DNA of 64,000 nt from Paguma larvata (GCA_030068075.1 CM057834.1:93699119-93763118), one strand, 5' to 3'; shown: positions 10,501-22,549, counted from the first letter of the stretch. Translations and numbers: made by a program. Notes: a model not told the origin generated them from the letters alone.

Positions 10501-12153
10501 CAGTACTGTTTTAGCTCTACCTCCCACATTTGGTTACGTTGTCTTTTCATTCTCATTCAGTTCAAAGTGTTTCCTAATTTCTTTTTGGATTTCTTCTTAA
10601 CTATGTAAGTTTAAAGGAACATTTTCCAAATATTTGGAATTGCTCAGATATCTGTTATTAAATTTTAATTAAATTTCATTGGAGTCACAGAACATACTTT
10701 TGTAAAATTTAAGTTTTTAAAGAATCAATGAGTGTCATTAGTGGCCCAGAAAATAGCCTATTTTCTTAAGTGTTCTGTAGACTTTCCAATAGAAAAGATT
10801 GTATATTCTGGTGCTGTTGACTATTTCATAAATAGCAATTAGATAAAGTTGATCAATATTCAATACTATTGAGTACTGTTTATTCTATATTTTATTAATT
10901 TTCCATCTACTTGTTTTATAGCATTTTGAGAAGGTAGTGTTTAAATCTCCAACTATAATTGTAGAGTCTTCTATTTCTCTGAGTTATATCAGGTTTGCAA
11001 TTCTATTATAAGGTGCATAAATATTTACAATTATTATGTTCTTTTAAAGTATTGATTCATTTATAATTATGAAAGGATACTCTTTATTTCTGTTAATGTT
11101 CCTTTTTCTTAAGTAAACTTGTGTGATATTAACACAATCACTCAAGCTTTCTTTTTATTGTTGATAGCATAATATGTCCTTTTGCATTTTATTTCCTTTA
11201 CTCTATTTATATCTTCATATCTTAAATGTAATTCCATAGGCAGCATCTAGTTTATTTTTGCTTTTTACTCCAATCTGACAATAACCTCCTTTTTAAAAAT
11301 GTATTTAAATTATTTACATTTAATGTGAATATTGATATGGTTGGTTTTAAACGTAACATCTTGCTGTTTGTTCCCCATTTGTCCCATCTGTTTATTCCCT
11401 TTGCTCTCCTTTCCTGCCTCCTTTGGCATTAATTATTTTTTTATGGTTCCATTTCATTTTCTTTGGTGTCTCGTTAGCTATAACCATTTGTTGTGTTATG
11501 TTAATTGCTGCTTTAAAATTTATAGTACACATCTTTAAATTGTCACAGTCTCCTTTCAAGTGACAATTATACCACTTAACATACAGCATTGAACTTTGTC
11601 ATAGTGTATGTTGATTTCCCCTCTTGTCTTTTGTCTTGTTGTTGCCTTACACTTTAAATGTATAACTGACATTTCATTGTTACTATTTCTACTTGAAGCA
11701 GTCATTTACCTTTGAAAGATCTTTAAGTAATAAGAAAAATAGTTTAAAATATTTACACAAGTTGTTACTCTTTCCACTGCCCTTTCTTCCTTTGTGTAGG
11801 TCCATATTTGTATCTGGTGTTATTTTTCCGTTGCCTAAAGGAATTCCTTCCCTGTTTCTTATAGTGCAGGTCTCTTGCCAATTATTCTTTTTGGCTGAAT
11901 TTTTACGTCTGAGTCCAATTTTATTTTGCCTTCATTTTGGAAAGGTATTTTTTTCCGGATACAGAATTATATGGTGAAAGGTTTTTTTCCCTCTTGGCAT
12001 TCATTGTCTTCTGGTCTTGCATGGCTTGTAAGAAGTCTTCTTTTATTTTTATTTTTGTTCCTCTCCACACAGTGTTTTTTTCACTTAAATATTCGTAAGC
12101 TTTTCTCTTTATCAGCCAATTTTCAGCAATTGATTATCATGGGTCATGGGGGG

Positions 12154-12245
12154 TCTTCCCTGCCTCCTCCTCCCCATCCTCCTCCCCCTTTTCCCCCCTC
12201 CTCCTCCCTGTCCTCCTCCCCCTCTTCCTTCTCATTCTTCTTCTT
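12154..12245. repeat. CCT/CCCT-rich polypyrimidine tract
   Basis: On the plus strand a dense series of TCCTCC and CCCCC units over ~90 bp; the minus strand has many GGA and GGGG runs. It expanded inside the 5' part of the ancient L1. Confidence 0.9.
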
Positions 12246-12748
12246 TGAGGTTCATTGTACTTCTCGTGTGCAGGTTGAGAATATTCATGTTTCCAAAAAT
12301 TGGGGGCATTATTTCCTCAAATATTTTTTTCTGTTCTCTCCTCTCTTTTGGGGATTCCAATTAGTTGTGAATTAGGCCCCTTGATTTTTCAGCAACGATC
12401 ACTGAAAATGTGTTTGTTTATTCGTTTCTCTCTCTGTTTCATTGTGAGTAGTTCTATTGCTAGGTGTTCAGGTTCACTGAGATTGTTCTGCGATGGCTCC
12501 TCTGTTGTCTATTGCAACCGCCGTGTCTTTCATCTTGATTTTGGTCTTTCTTATACCTTTTCTGTCTCTGCTTATAATGCTTAATATTCCCTCCAGCTGC
12601 TTGAACGTATAGATTACAGTTATAACTTTCTACTAATCGCGTCATTTCCTTCAGGGTTGTTTTGATTGATTGATTTTTCTCCTCATTGCCATTCGTATTT
12701 TTCTGCCTTTTTGCATTCCTGATAAACTTTTATTGCACGCAAGACTTT

Positions 12749-12836
12749 GGCTCTGGATTTTTGGCTCTTGAGCTCTGGATTTTTGGTTCCTGGGCTCTGG
12801 ATTTTTGGCTCTTGGGCTCTGAATTTTTTTTATTCC
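12749..12836. repeat. 22-bp minisatellite, about 3.5 copies
   Basis: Unit GGCTCTGGATTTTTGGCTCT plus TG repeats at 12749, 12771, 12793 and, partly decayed, 12815. Copies differ by one to three bases. It is embedded in the ancient L1 and absent from other L1 copies in this window. Confidence 0.9.
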
Positions 12837-12965
12837 TTTAAATATTCTTCCACTGTGGCCTGAGATTTAGTTAAGGTATATAAAAACAGGCTGTTGGTTT
12901 CTGGCTTGGGTTTAAGCTTTGTTAGATGGTAGCAGGGCTGTGTTTGTCTTGGATTATGTTTCTTT

Positions 12966-13196
12966 CTTTTTTTAAAAAATTAATTAATTTATTTTGAGGG
13001 AGAGAGACAGGGAGATCCGGTGTGCAGACAAGTGGGAGAGGGGCCTAGAGAGAGCAAGAGAGAGAGAGCATACCAACCAGGCTCCAGCTGTCAGCACAGA
13101 GCCCACGGTGGGTCTCCATCCCACAAACTGTGAGATCATGACCTGAGCCAAAATCAAGAGTCACACATTTAACCCACTGAGCCACCCAGGTGCCCC
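12966..13196 (-). mobile_element. CAN-SINE
   Basis: Complement of the SINE with a T/A tail, GAGGGAGAGAGACAGGGAG, CTGTCAGCACAGAGCCCAC and GAGCCACCCAGGTGCCCC. Imperfect duplication TTGGATTATGTTTCTTT and TTGGACTGTGTTTCTACT flanks it. Confidence 0.93.
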
Positions 13197-13655
13197 TTGG
13201 ACTGTGTTTCTACTTTACTGAGGCAGAATTTTTCTGGATACTCTCTTCAATGGCCTGTCAATGATGAGAGTTCTCATTAGGTTATTGTGAAGAGAAATTC
13301 TTCTTGGTTTGTGCAAACTCTCAGAATTGTTCCCTTTCAACTTGCTGGCTGGTACTTTCCAGACATTGTGTAGTTTCCTCGCACTCATTCACTGATGAAT
13401 TCTTGACAGGAACATGACCAGGCTTCACCTGCATTCCTTTCCTTGCACCATGGCCATGAACTCTCTCAGATAATAAGCATCTGCTGTCCTAGATTTTATC
13501 TCAGGCCCGTCTCCACCTCTCCTCGACCACTCTCCTTCATTGCCTGATGTCCTTTCCAGAAACTATTTTACATATTTTTGTAGTTCTTTAGGTGGGAAAA
13601 TAAAGTAGGAAGATAAATCTAGTTCCTATTACTCTTTCGGCCTGTGGTTGAACCA
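13197..13655 (-). mobile_element. ancient L1 segment 5: 5' UTR end
   Basis: Complement of the 5' UTR of an old L1M. TTCATTGCCTGATGTCC, TTTTGTAGTTCTTTAGG and the terminal TACTCTTTCGGCC correspond to the L1M 5' start (usually ending in TACTCCATCTTGGCC when reversed). The ancient copy thus keeps both ends. Confidence 0.7.
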
Positions 13656-14642
13656 GCAATGTCTTTGTCTTTCTTTTTTACTTAATTAATAGACTTTTTA
13701 TTTTCAGAGCAGCTTTAGGTTTAAAGAATAATTGAGCAGAAAGTGCACAGAGTTCCCATATACCTCCACACAGTTTCCATTGTTATTAGATTATATTATT
13801 ATGATTATTAAACTCTTACATTGATGTGGTATATTTGTTATAATTGATGAACCAATACTGATGCATTATTGACTAAAGTCCATATTTTATATCAAGGCTC
13901 CCTTGTGTGTTCTACAGTTTTATGGATTTTGAAAAATGCGCGTCACGTAATTATCATTACATTATCATACGGAATAGTTTCACTGCCCCCAAAAGCCCCC
14001 TGTGGTTTTCTATATATTCTATGCACTCTCCCGTGCTTCCTCAAACTTCTGTCAACCTCTCACCTTTTTACTGCCTCCGTAGTTTTGCCTTTTCGATAAT
14101 GTCACATAGATGGAATGACACAACATATAGCCTTTTAAGATTGGCTTCTTTCACTTAATAATATACATTTAAGGTGTCTGTATGTCTTTTATGACTTGAT
14201 AGCTCATTTTTTTTATTGCTGAATAATACTCCAGTGTATGGATGTCCCACACTTTATCTATTCATCTATTAAAAAACATCTTTTTTGCTTCTCAATTCTG
14301 GCAATTATGGATAAAGTCACCATAAGCTTTTACGTGGATGTAAGTTTTCAACTCATTTGGGTAAATACTAAGAAATGTATTTGTTAAGTCTTATGGTAAG
14401 GCTACACGTAGTTTTGTAAGAAACAGTAACTTAGACTTCCAAAATGACTGCCATAGAACAATGCCACAAGCAGTAAGCGAGAGCTCCTGTTGCTTTACAT
14501 GGTCACCAACATTTGTAATTGTTACTGTTGTAGATATCCAGCCATTTTAATAAGTGCATAGTCATATCACATTGTTGTTTTACTTTGCAGTTCTCTAATA
14601 CATGATCTTGAACATCTTATTATATGCTTATTTGCCATCTGT

Positions 14643-14852
14643 TTCTGTTTGTTTGTTTGTTTTCGTGTTTTTTGAGAGATAAAGAGAGAGTGCATGCATG
14701 ATTGGGGAAGGGGCAGAGGGAGAGAGAAAGGGAATCTTAAGCGTGCTCCAGCGCTAAGCCTGACTTGGGGCTTGATCTCATGACTATGCGATCATGACCT
14801 GAGCTGAAATCAAGAGTTGGACGCTTAGCTCACTGAGCCACCCACGGGCCCC
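14643..14852 (-). mobile_element. CAN-SINE inside L1MB-like copy
   Basis: TTTG-rich tail, GAGAGATAAAGAGAGAG, TGACTATGCGATCATGACC and GAGCCACCCACGGGCCCC. Inserted in ORF2 sequence; target duplication not clear. Confidence 0.92.
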
Positions 14853-15124
14853 TTTATGTGTGCTGTCTTTGATGAAATGTTTCTGCAGATATTTTGCCTA
14901 TTTTTTTATTTGGGTTTTTTTGATTTCTTAGTATTGAGTTTGAAGACTTCTTTTCTGAATATACGATAATTAGGTATTGGTTTTTCCAATATTTTCTCCC
15001 AGTCTCTAGCTTATATTTTTTTCATTCTTTTGACAGTGTCTTCCACCAAATAGTTTATAATTTTAATGCAGTACAACTTATTAATTATTTTTTTCATGAT
15101 TCATGCCTTTGGTGTTGGATCTTA

Positions 15125-15312
15125 TTTTTTAATGTTTATTTTTGAGAGAGAGAGAAAGAGAGAGGGAGAGAGACAGAGAATGAACTGAGGAGGAGCAGGG
15201 AAAGAGGGAGATATGGAATCTGAAGCAGGCTCCCTAGAACCCATGAACCGTAGTGAGATTATGACCTGAGCCAAAGCCTGATGCTTAACCGAACGAGCTA
15301 CTCAGGTGCCCC
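15125..15312 (-). mobile_element. CAN-SINE inside L1MB-like copy
   Basis: TTTTTAATGTTTATTTTTGA, a GA-rich run and CTACTCAGGTGCCCC. Duplication GGTGTTGGATCTTA (15111-15124) and AGTGTTGTATCTTA (15314-15327), two mismatches. Confidence 0.93.
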
Positions 15313-16572
15313 TAGTGTTGTATCTTAAATGTAATCTCAATCCCCTGATCACCTACATTTTCTCCTATGTTATCTTCTAGGACTTTAAATGTTTTTGCCC
15401 TTCACATTTAGATCCATGATACATTTTGAGTTAATTCTTTTTGAAAGGTATAAGGTCTGTGACCAGATTCATTTTTTGTATGGGGATACTGTGTCAGCTC
15501 TATGAGACCTTTTGGGTATCCATAAACACCTGAAAATCAATTTGCTTATATCTCCAAAATAACAGCTGGTATTTTGATTGGGATAGCATTGAATCTATAG
15601 GTCAAGTTGTAAATAAATCCTATCCACAAACATAAAATATATCTCTGTTTATTTAGCTCCTCAATTTCTTTCATCAGTGTTCTAGTTTTCCTCATAGATG
15701 GTGCACATATTTTCTTATATTTATACATTAACTGTTTCATTTTTTTAGGACTAATATGAGGGATGTTGTATTTTAATTTTTAATTTCCAATTATTCATGG
15801 CTAGTGTATAAGAATCGACATTTGTATATTAACCTTGTATCCTGCAACCTCAATATATTCATTTATTAGTTTATAATAGCATTTTCGTTGATTTCATCAA
15901 ATGACTACAAAGACAATTATGTCATCTGTGAAGACAACAATTTTTTTCTTACCTTGTGGCCTGTATTATTTTTATTTATATATCTTTAACTTATTCCATT
16001 GGCTAGGATCGTTCGTACAATGGTAAAGAGAAGCTCCTTGCCTTTTCTTCTGACCTTAGAAAGAATGCATTCGACATTTCACTGCTAAATATTATGTTTG
16101 CTCTATCATTTTTGTAATATTGTCATATTGAAGAAAATCCATTCTATTCTGTTTATTATATTTTTAATATAATAAATTCTATCAAAAGATCTTTCTACAT
16201 TCTAATAACATGGTCTTTTTTTATCGTGTTAATATGACAAATTACATTGGTTGTTTTTTAAAATATTAATGAAATTTTACATTCCTATGGAAAAATACTG
16301 TTTATTTGTGACATACTACCTTTTTTACATTGTTGGATTCTTTTTGCTAATGTTTGTTACAACAACTGCTTCTAAGCTCATGAGGGATATTGGCCTGGAA
16401 TTTTTCCTTCTTCTAATGTCTTTGGTTTTGCTAACAAAACGTTAAACTCATTAAATGATTTGAAGTGTATCTCCTCCAATTCAAGTTTTTAGAAAAGTTT
16501 GTGTAAAAATTGGGATTGTTCCTTTCTTTAATGTTTGACAGAGGTTACCAATGAAGCCATGTAGGCTTAAGG

Positions 16573-16925
16573 TTTGTTTTTTTTATTGAGATAAAATTGA
16601 CATATAACATCGTATTCGTTTTAGGTGTACAGCATAGTGATTTGGTATGTGTATGTATTGCAAAATGATTCCCACAGTAAGTTTACTTAAAATTCATCAC
16701 CACATGTAAATTTTTTTTCTTGCAATGACAACTTTTAAGACCTACCCTCTTAACAACTTTCAAATACACAGTATAGTATTGTTAACTATAGTCACCACAC
16801 TGTACTTTGTATCCCTTGTCTTGTAATTTGTCTTGTAATTGAAAGTTTGCCCCTTTGGGCCACCTTCATCCATTTCACTCACCTTCCAACCCCTGCCTCT
16901 GGCAACCACCTGTGTCTTTCTATTG
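16573..16925 (-). mobile_element. L1MA-type 3' UTR fragment
   Basis: TTTTTTTTATTGAGATAAAAT, TTGACATATAACATCGTATT and TATTGTTAACTATAGTCACC are the complement of an L1MA 3' UTR, ending in the C-rich block CTGCCTCTGGCAACCACCTG. A separate, 5'-truncated insertion next to or within the neighbouring L1. Confidence 0.85.
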
Positions 16926-17800
16926 AAGACAGATTTCCTGTAGAGAGCACAGCTTTGGGATTAATCTGCCAATAGGAGTCTTAACATTGTAGAACAGGAT
17001 TTTCAGCCTGGATACTGTAGACATTTGAGGCCAGATTTATGTAGGGTACTGTTCTCTGCATTATAGGAAGTGTGCAGCATTCTTGGCCTGTCCAGACTAG
17101 ATACCAAAATCTGAGTCCCCCCATGTGACAACTACATATGTCTCTAAATGTTGACATATGTGAAATGTTGACAGGGAGGCAAATTCGCTCCTGATTGAGA
17201 ATCACTGGTTTACACCTTTTAACTTGATTGCAATCATTGGCACATTTGAGTTTAAATCTACCATTTTGTTCTTTTCTTTTTGTATCATTTTGGTTTTTTC
17301 CCTTGCCTTGCCTTCTTTTAAACTGAGTAATTTTTAGAATACCATTTTAACCACTGTAACGATTTATTATTTATACCTATTTATATCATTTTTAGTGACT
17401 TCTCTAAAATACACTGAATACATCTTTAACATAACACAGGCTACCTTTAAATATATTGTAAGTACTCAATATGTAGTATCAAAGCTTTAGAGCAGTGCGT
17501 TTTCTTTTCTCCCTTTTTGGCTCATTTTGATACCCAGGAATTGTTCCTTGTTTTTTGTGCCTCAATAGATTCCTCACAAGCATGTGTGGATCAGCACTTA
17601 GCTGAAGATTTGAAGGGAAATACATACCGATCTGGCTATTTTGGCTTCTCTACAGATCAGACTCTATCTCCTCCCCTCAGGGAGATTTCTAGAATCTGCT
17701 TGGGTTATCCTCCTGACATGGTAGCCTGGCATGATGATTATTTTATTCATGGAAATTCTGACATCTCTCCCATTTTCTAAATTGTTTTTGAGCATTACTT
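16926..17800 (-). mobile_element. L1 5' half (ORF2 start to 5' UTR), split by MER20
   Basis: TTTCCTGTAGAGAGCACAGC and, beyond the MER20, TTTGAGTTTAAATCTACC match L1 ORF2/ORF1 junction sequence. At 17575-17620 CATGTGTGGATCAGCACTTAG matches an old L1M 5' region. An 87-codon frame (17517-17780, +) is antisense to this and has no domain. Probably the 5' continuation of the 13668-16572 copy. Confidence 0.65.
16995..17207 (-). mobile_element. MER20 (hAT-Charlie) DNA transposon
   Basis: Complement order: CAGGATTTTCAGCCTGG at left, TAGACATTTGAGGCC, CAGCATTCTTGGCCTGTCC, TGTGACAACTACATATGTC, and GATTGAGAATCACTG at right, the inverted terminal repeat. About 213 bp, near the full MER20 length. MER20 is non-autonomous. 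Confidence 0.88.
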
Positions 17801-17811
17801 ATAGTCGCTTA

Positions 17812-18026
17812 TTTTTTTTAAATTTTTTAATGTTTATTTTTGAGAGAGAGACAGACAGAGCATGAGCAGGGGAGGGGTAGAGAGAGAGGGAGACACAGAA
17901 TTTGAAGCAGCCTCCAGGTTCTGAGCTGTCAGCAGAGGCCTGACCTGTGGCTCGAACTCATGAACCGTGAGATCATGACCTGAGCCGAAGTTGGATGCTT
18001 AACCAACTGAGCCACCCAGGCGCCCC
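17812..18026 (-). mobile_element. CAN-SINE
   Basis: TTTTTTAATGTTTATTTTTG, GACAGACAGAGCATGAGCAG, AACCGTGAGATCATGACC and GAGCCACCCAGGCGCCCC. Low divergence; the TATTTT flank is short and ambiguous. Confidence 0.95.
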
Positions 18027-18900
18027 TATTTTATGTTTGTTAAGTGTTACCAGACACTGGATGATACCTTTCTGTCTCTCTGTGATCTACAGCATCATAA
18101 ACTTGAGGCCCTATCCTGTGACCTAAAGAAATCCCAAGACTTCCTCAATATTTCTGAGGATTCTGGAAACTGGGTGGATTTGCAAGATCAGCTCTGGCTC
18201 TTGTGTCTTCTCCGTATTTACTCTCTTTGTTCCATATGATGACAATAGAGATTAGCAATTCAACCTGTCCCTGTTTACACACACCCACACCCCTACCCCT
18301 TGCCCACAGCTTCCTCCCCACATTTAACCTGTGCATCATTTATTAGTTTTGTAGACTAATAATCTGTGAGACATTAACAAGTTACATATTAACCATCCTT
18401 CCTCTCAAAAGATTTTTGAGCAATGTTGATAATACGGACAGTTTTCATTGACCTCTCACTCCAAGAAAATTCTAGCTTTTTGTTGTCTTACTAGAATCTC
18501 TCTTTCTCCTTTTTTCTGTCCTGTTGCCTTCTCTTTGTGATTGCCCCTCAAATTTGAAATCTGTCTCCCTTTATTATCTGGAGCCATTGAATTATGTGCT
18601 AGCCCTCCTTTCAAGCTTGAGCGCCCTGATGTATCTGTTTCTGTCCCCAAGCTAGATAGTCACCTCAGCTACATGGCAGAGAACCCCAAGTCTAACAACC
18701 TTGGTAAATAAGGGGGTATATTTTCCTTATGGAAGCAACCTTGGGAAGAACAGGGTTATCCCAGGGATAACTAGAAACAGAGACTTGACCCCTCAGAATT
18801 TCCCTCAAATATCCTTTCTGATCTCTTTGTATGGTGACTGAATTTCCTCACACTGAGTTCCTCCAAGATGCCGCATCCTGACTATATCATTTCCCAGGCA
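18027..18900. other. no recognised feature
   Basis: Pyrimidine-leaning unassigned sequence; the first ~230 bp may still be L1 5' region but I cannot show it. Small frames (18033-18239 +, 18145-18339 -, 18456-18650 -) show no domain. Confidence 0.4.
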
Positions 18901-18913
18901 TGCCCTCCAGTTC

Positions 18914-19035
18914 ACCACAGTTCCTAATCTTTGCTGCATATTAGAGTCACTTAGGGAGCTTAAAAAAAATTCAAATGTCAGGTCATACCCTACCAATTAA
19001 ATAAGGATGTCTGGGGGTGGGAGCCAGGTATAAAT
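18914..19035. mobile_element. MER5/MER58-type hAT element
   Basis: CTTTGCTGCATATTAGAGTC, ACTTAGGGAGCTTAAAAAAA and CCAATTAAATAAGGATGTC followed by GGGGGTGGGAGCC follow the pattern of short hAT-Charlie elements. Family assignment uncertain. Confidence 0.6.
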
Positions 19036-20764
19036 GTCTTACATAGGGGAAAAAATAAGACCATAAGCCTTTTATAATACTGCCAATATATGTGTGTATA
19101 ACTTGTCTCCCAATCTAATTCAGAGAAACATTTAATGACTAGACTAAAATTAGGGGTTCCATGAGCAAGTCTATAAGAAGACCTATTATGTGAATTCATT
19201 TGCCTATCAGAGACATACATGCTTTACCGAAACGATTTGGAGCCCCAAGTCTTTAAAAAGTTTCTGTACCTGAAATCAGCCATCAATAACAAATATACAT
19301 TTGCTCCCCTGAAAGGCCTGCAAGGGGCTTATGTTCTTTTTTTTTTTTTTAACCTAGATGTCTAAAACATTTTGATCTGTTCAGTCTGGCTTGGGAATGC
19401 TATAGAAATGAGAAGAAAAGTGGATTATATGGTTCACATACAGAATTTTTTAATCTGTATATAATGATCCTACAAACTTCTAGCTATTTCATATAAGGTG
19501 CCTGTGGTTTTTCTTAACTACAATGTGGTTATCTATCTCTGGAATGTTTTGATACTTTTGTGACAAAACAGGAATTTATCTGATGTATATGAGCCTCCTG
19601 CACTTCTGAGACCAAGTTTGAAAAATGTACATTCATGCAGGGAACCCTTGACTTATGGAAGGTGCGTTATTCCTTCTCAAGTCTTGTAAATTGAATCTTT
19701 CAGAAGACACACACAGTAGCCTGGAAGAGGTAAAGCATTTTCTTGGGTTTACTACTATTTTGTAATCTTGGTGGCAGATATTTTAGTATTTACTAAGGAT
19801 CTATTTTGAAACGGCTTCCAGCTTTTCGAGTTCACTCCATCCAACTCAAAGCGATTTTCTTCTCTATCCTTATTACACTTCACCCGGATCTGATTTACTT
19901 TGTAAAATAGCAGAAATTTCTAAGGGTAGCACTGGTGCTGCTTGACCCAATGAAGTAAATCTCCAGATTTGTTCCATTTATTGTGCTTTGTTGTTTATCG
20001 AATTAACTCCCATGAAGAAGAGTCATGATATTTTGGAAGAGACGTTTTGGCAATAAAATTTGCCTTTATGAAATGCAAGCAGTTTTTTGAAAAGCTCCAT
20101 TACACCTAAGTCGAACCAATGAACACTGAAATCACTTCGTGTATTTATCCATTCATCGAATATTTTTTAACTGCAATACAGTTACTGAACTGCCTGGCTA
20201 CTATATTTGTCAAGATACAGAAGTCTTCTCAGAGACTTTAATGGGCATAGGACAGGTCTATAGAGGTGCGGGCAAGCACTGATGTAGCTTCCAATAATTT
20301 TTATGCCTGAAAATTCTGGGAGAATTTATTTGGCATTTCGTCTGTCCGCTAGTTCTTCTGCATCTCCCGCCCCTCAATGCCACTAAAGCAACTGTCACCT
20401 CGACGACAATCAAAATCACCCTAACTTTCTGGTGCCAACTGATCTGTTTGTCGACACGTTCACTATCGAACCCCTGTCCAATACTTGGACCTCATCCCCA
20501 GGTATTGTGATACAGTTAGTGGGGCTCAGTTATCAGGTTGTTTTTTCAAAAGCTCCCAGGCTATTGCAGAGTTAGGCGAAGTTAAAACCTCTAGGCAGGT
20601 TGCAAAGGGTGATTGAGACACTGCGGCAGAACTGGACAAGTTTCCAGGGAGACCATTGATTTCTATTGCATCTGTTGCCCTGTGGGTTGCACACGGCTCT
20701 GGATCCAAACATGAGTATTTATTTTTGCACCTTTGCTTTTCATTACCTGTAGTTCAAAACATCT
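19036..20764. other. repeat-poor segment, no gene seen
   Basis: No SINE, LINE or LTR signature; one T-run at 19338-19351. Frame 20526-20708 (-) has 60 codons and no domain. High-complexity sequence with scattered CpGs after 19800. Confidence 0.5.
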
Positions 20765-20985
20765 TGCTTGGCCTCAAACAATCTCAGTTCAAAGCCTATG
20801 CATGCCGTCTGTTGTTAGGGGACCCTGGGTAAAGTCACCTAAACCTCCTGAAACTCCATTAACTGATGGGCAAAGTGGGAAAAACGGAATTGTGTCTCCG
20901 AGTTCTTGTCCTATTTAAATAAATGAGATCAGTATATAAAATCCTTAGCAATCTCCATGACAGAAGAGACACTCAATTAATGGTG
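20765..20985 (+). repeat. MIR SINE
   Basis: GACCCTGGGTAAAGTCACCT, AACCTCCTGAAACTCC and AACTGATGGGCAAAGTGGG follow the MIR core; CCATGACAGAAGAGACACTC then AATTAATGGTGG is the 3' end. Confidence 0.75.
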
Positions 20986-21754
20986 GCCTCTGCTAACGTA
21001 TTGCAGCAGCGGTAGCTATAGTGACAATATTTACCAGCCAAATGTGACTTTGGGTTCCTCGAAGACAAAGCTGGGACAAAAAATTGGTCTTTTCAAATTT
21101 GACAAGATGTTCAAATATTGTTACTTGGAGAAAGAATTAAATGTAAAATATTCTATAGGTCACCAATTTCCAGCTTCATTAGCTCTGAAAAAGAAGAATT
21201 TTGAAGTTAAGGCTCTCCACAGACAAAAATCCAAAGCAGTTTAATGCTTTCTCCTGTGCAGAAATGGCAGAAATCTGAAATCGTCGGCCAAGATGATTAA
21301 GAGCGAGAGATCTGATCTCTGAAGTCAAAAATAATCAAGGCCAAGTTCCATCTCGTGGAGAGTGCTGGGTTCTGTTTACTTCCAAGTACTCCAGATTAAG
21401 ATAAATGCGCTGGGTCCTTGGAAGCATGTATTCTAGAAAGGCAGCGCCAAGATGTACCGTGTAATTTGCAGTGCCAGGCAGTGAGCCTGAGCTCAAAAGC
21501 TCTACCAGCTGACGTTCAAACATGGCCCTCACTGCAAATTTAAGTCAAGGACGGAGTTATTTAGAGATTTGTATGTGTCTCCTGTAATTCAGATCCATTG
21601 CTGGCATTTATGGCTATTTATGTGTTTATCAAATTGTGCTATAATCCAGATTTATGCAAGAGGCGAATTGCAGATAATTTTTCACTTTATAAAAACATTC
21701 TACCATATAAAATGCCATCCACTACAGATTACCTTAAATAATGAGAGATAATAG
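20986..21754. other. repeat-poor segment, no gene seen
   Basis: High-complexity sequence. Short frames 21044-21244 (+), 21335-21532 (-) and 21569-21751 (+) are 60-66 codons, without domains or recognisable splice context. Confidence 0.5.
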
Positions 21755-21950
21755 AGTGTTGAAGGGAATGAACATTGGAATCAGACAGACTCGATTTGAA
21801 CCCAGACTTTATCACGTACTAACGAATTATTTAATTTCTCCAAATCTCAGTTTTTCCAGTGACCAAAGGAAGCTTTTAACACCTGCTTCGGAAATGTGTT
21901 GAAAAAATCATTCACCAAGTTCCTGTTTGTAGAGTGCCCAGCATGATTTC
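21755..21950 (+). repeat. MIR SINE
   Basis: ATTGGAATCAGACAGACTCG, ATTTGAACCCAGACTTTATC and TTAATTTCTCCAAATCTCAG match the MIR tRNA-like head and core in order; GTAGAGTGCCCAGCATG is near the 3' end. Confidence 0.85.
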
Positions 21951-22328
21951 ACACATGTAGTCAATTTCGATGTACATTTGTTTCCATTTCTCTTTTGCCC
22001 TTCATTCTTTATTTGGTCCATATGGAGTGTAACATTCCCCATCCCTCTTCTTTTTATTTCAAAGGTCATTTGGAAACAATTCTGGTACATAATATTTTAG
22101 GAAAGAGGGTTAATCCATGCAAGCAATGATAAATATTATTGCAAGTAATAAGTGTTGCTAAAAGTCCATCATGATGCTGAGAAAAGAGTGGAAAGAAAAA
22201 TAAAGAAAGCTGAGAACAGCCTGTTCAGCTCTGTAGGTTTCCCATAGGGTCTGATTTTTGTAGACTCTCCTTTGATCTGATACCCATTAGTCCTTGTAGG
22301 CATGGGGCAATTGTCTGGGACATTAATA
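21951..22328. other. no recognised feature
   Basis: Unassigned; a 60-codon frame (21908-22090, -) has no domain. Confidence 0.5.
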
Positions 22329-22345
22329 TCTGGGAGGGAGTTTCT

Positions 22346-22549
22346 TTTTCTTTTTTAATGTTTATTTATTTTTGAGAGACAGAGCCTAAGCAGGGGAGGG
22401 GCAAAGAAATAGGGAGACAGAATCTGAAGCAGGCTCTAGGCTCTGAGCTGTTAGTACAGAGCCCAATGCGGGGCTTGAACTCATGAGCTGCGAGATTATG
22501 ACCTGAGTCGAAGTTGAATGTTTAACCAACTAGGCCACCCAGATGGCCT
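22346..22549 (-). mobile_element. CAN-SINE
   Basis: TTTTTTAATGTTTATTTATT, CTAAGCAGGGGAGGGGC, CGAGATTATGACCTGAGTCG and GGCCACCCAGATGGCC. Duplication TCTGGGAGGGAGTTTCT and TCTGGGATGAGGGTTCT flanks it. Confidence 0.94.

Larger units (their letters stand above)
10501..12965 (-). mobile_element. ancient L1 segment 4: ORF2 N-terminal half, ORF1, 5' region
   Basis: Complement of old L1. TTTTCATTCTCATTCAGTTC and TTCTTTTTGGATTTCTTC belong to ORF2. Later come the ORF2 5' end and the ORF1/ORF2 junction (TCCCCATTTGTCCCATCTG, AGTCATTTACCTTTGAAAG), then ORF1 and upstream sequence (TTGATTGATTGATTTTTCTC). Frames here on either strand are fragments or antisense shadows. A CCT-rich tract (12154-12245) and a 22-bp minisatellite (12749-12836) lie inside. 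Confidence 0.8.
13668..16572 (-). mobile_element. L1 (L1MB-like) 3' two-thirds
   Basis: A T-rich tail, then TTTTCAGAGCAGCTTTAGG, TCCCATATACCTCCACACAG and ATTGGCTTCTTTCACTTA match, in complement, an L1MB-type 3' UTR and ORF2. The 15546-15740 (-) frame FNAIPIKIPAVILEI is ORF2p-like. Reverse-transcriptase-region text appears at 16170-16450 (GAGGGATATTGGCCTGGAAT). Interrupted by two SINEs, with a deletion near 15500. It ends where an L1MA 3' end begins. Confidence 0.85.

Noticed and set aside
17517..17780. 87-codon plus-strand frame with protein-like composition
   Set aside because: Antisense to sequence matching an old L1M 5' region; no domain.
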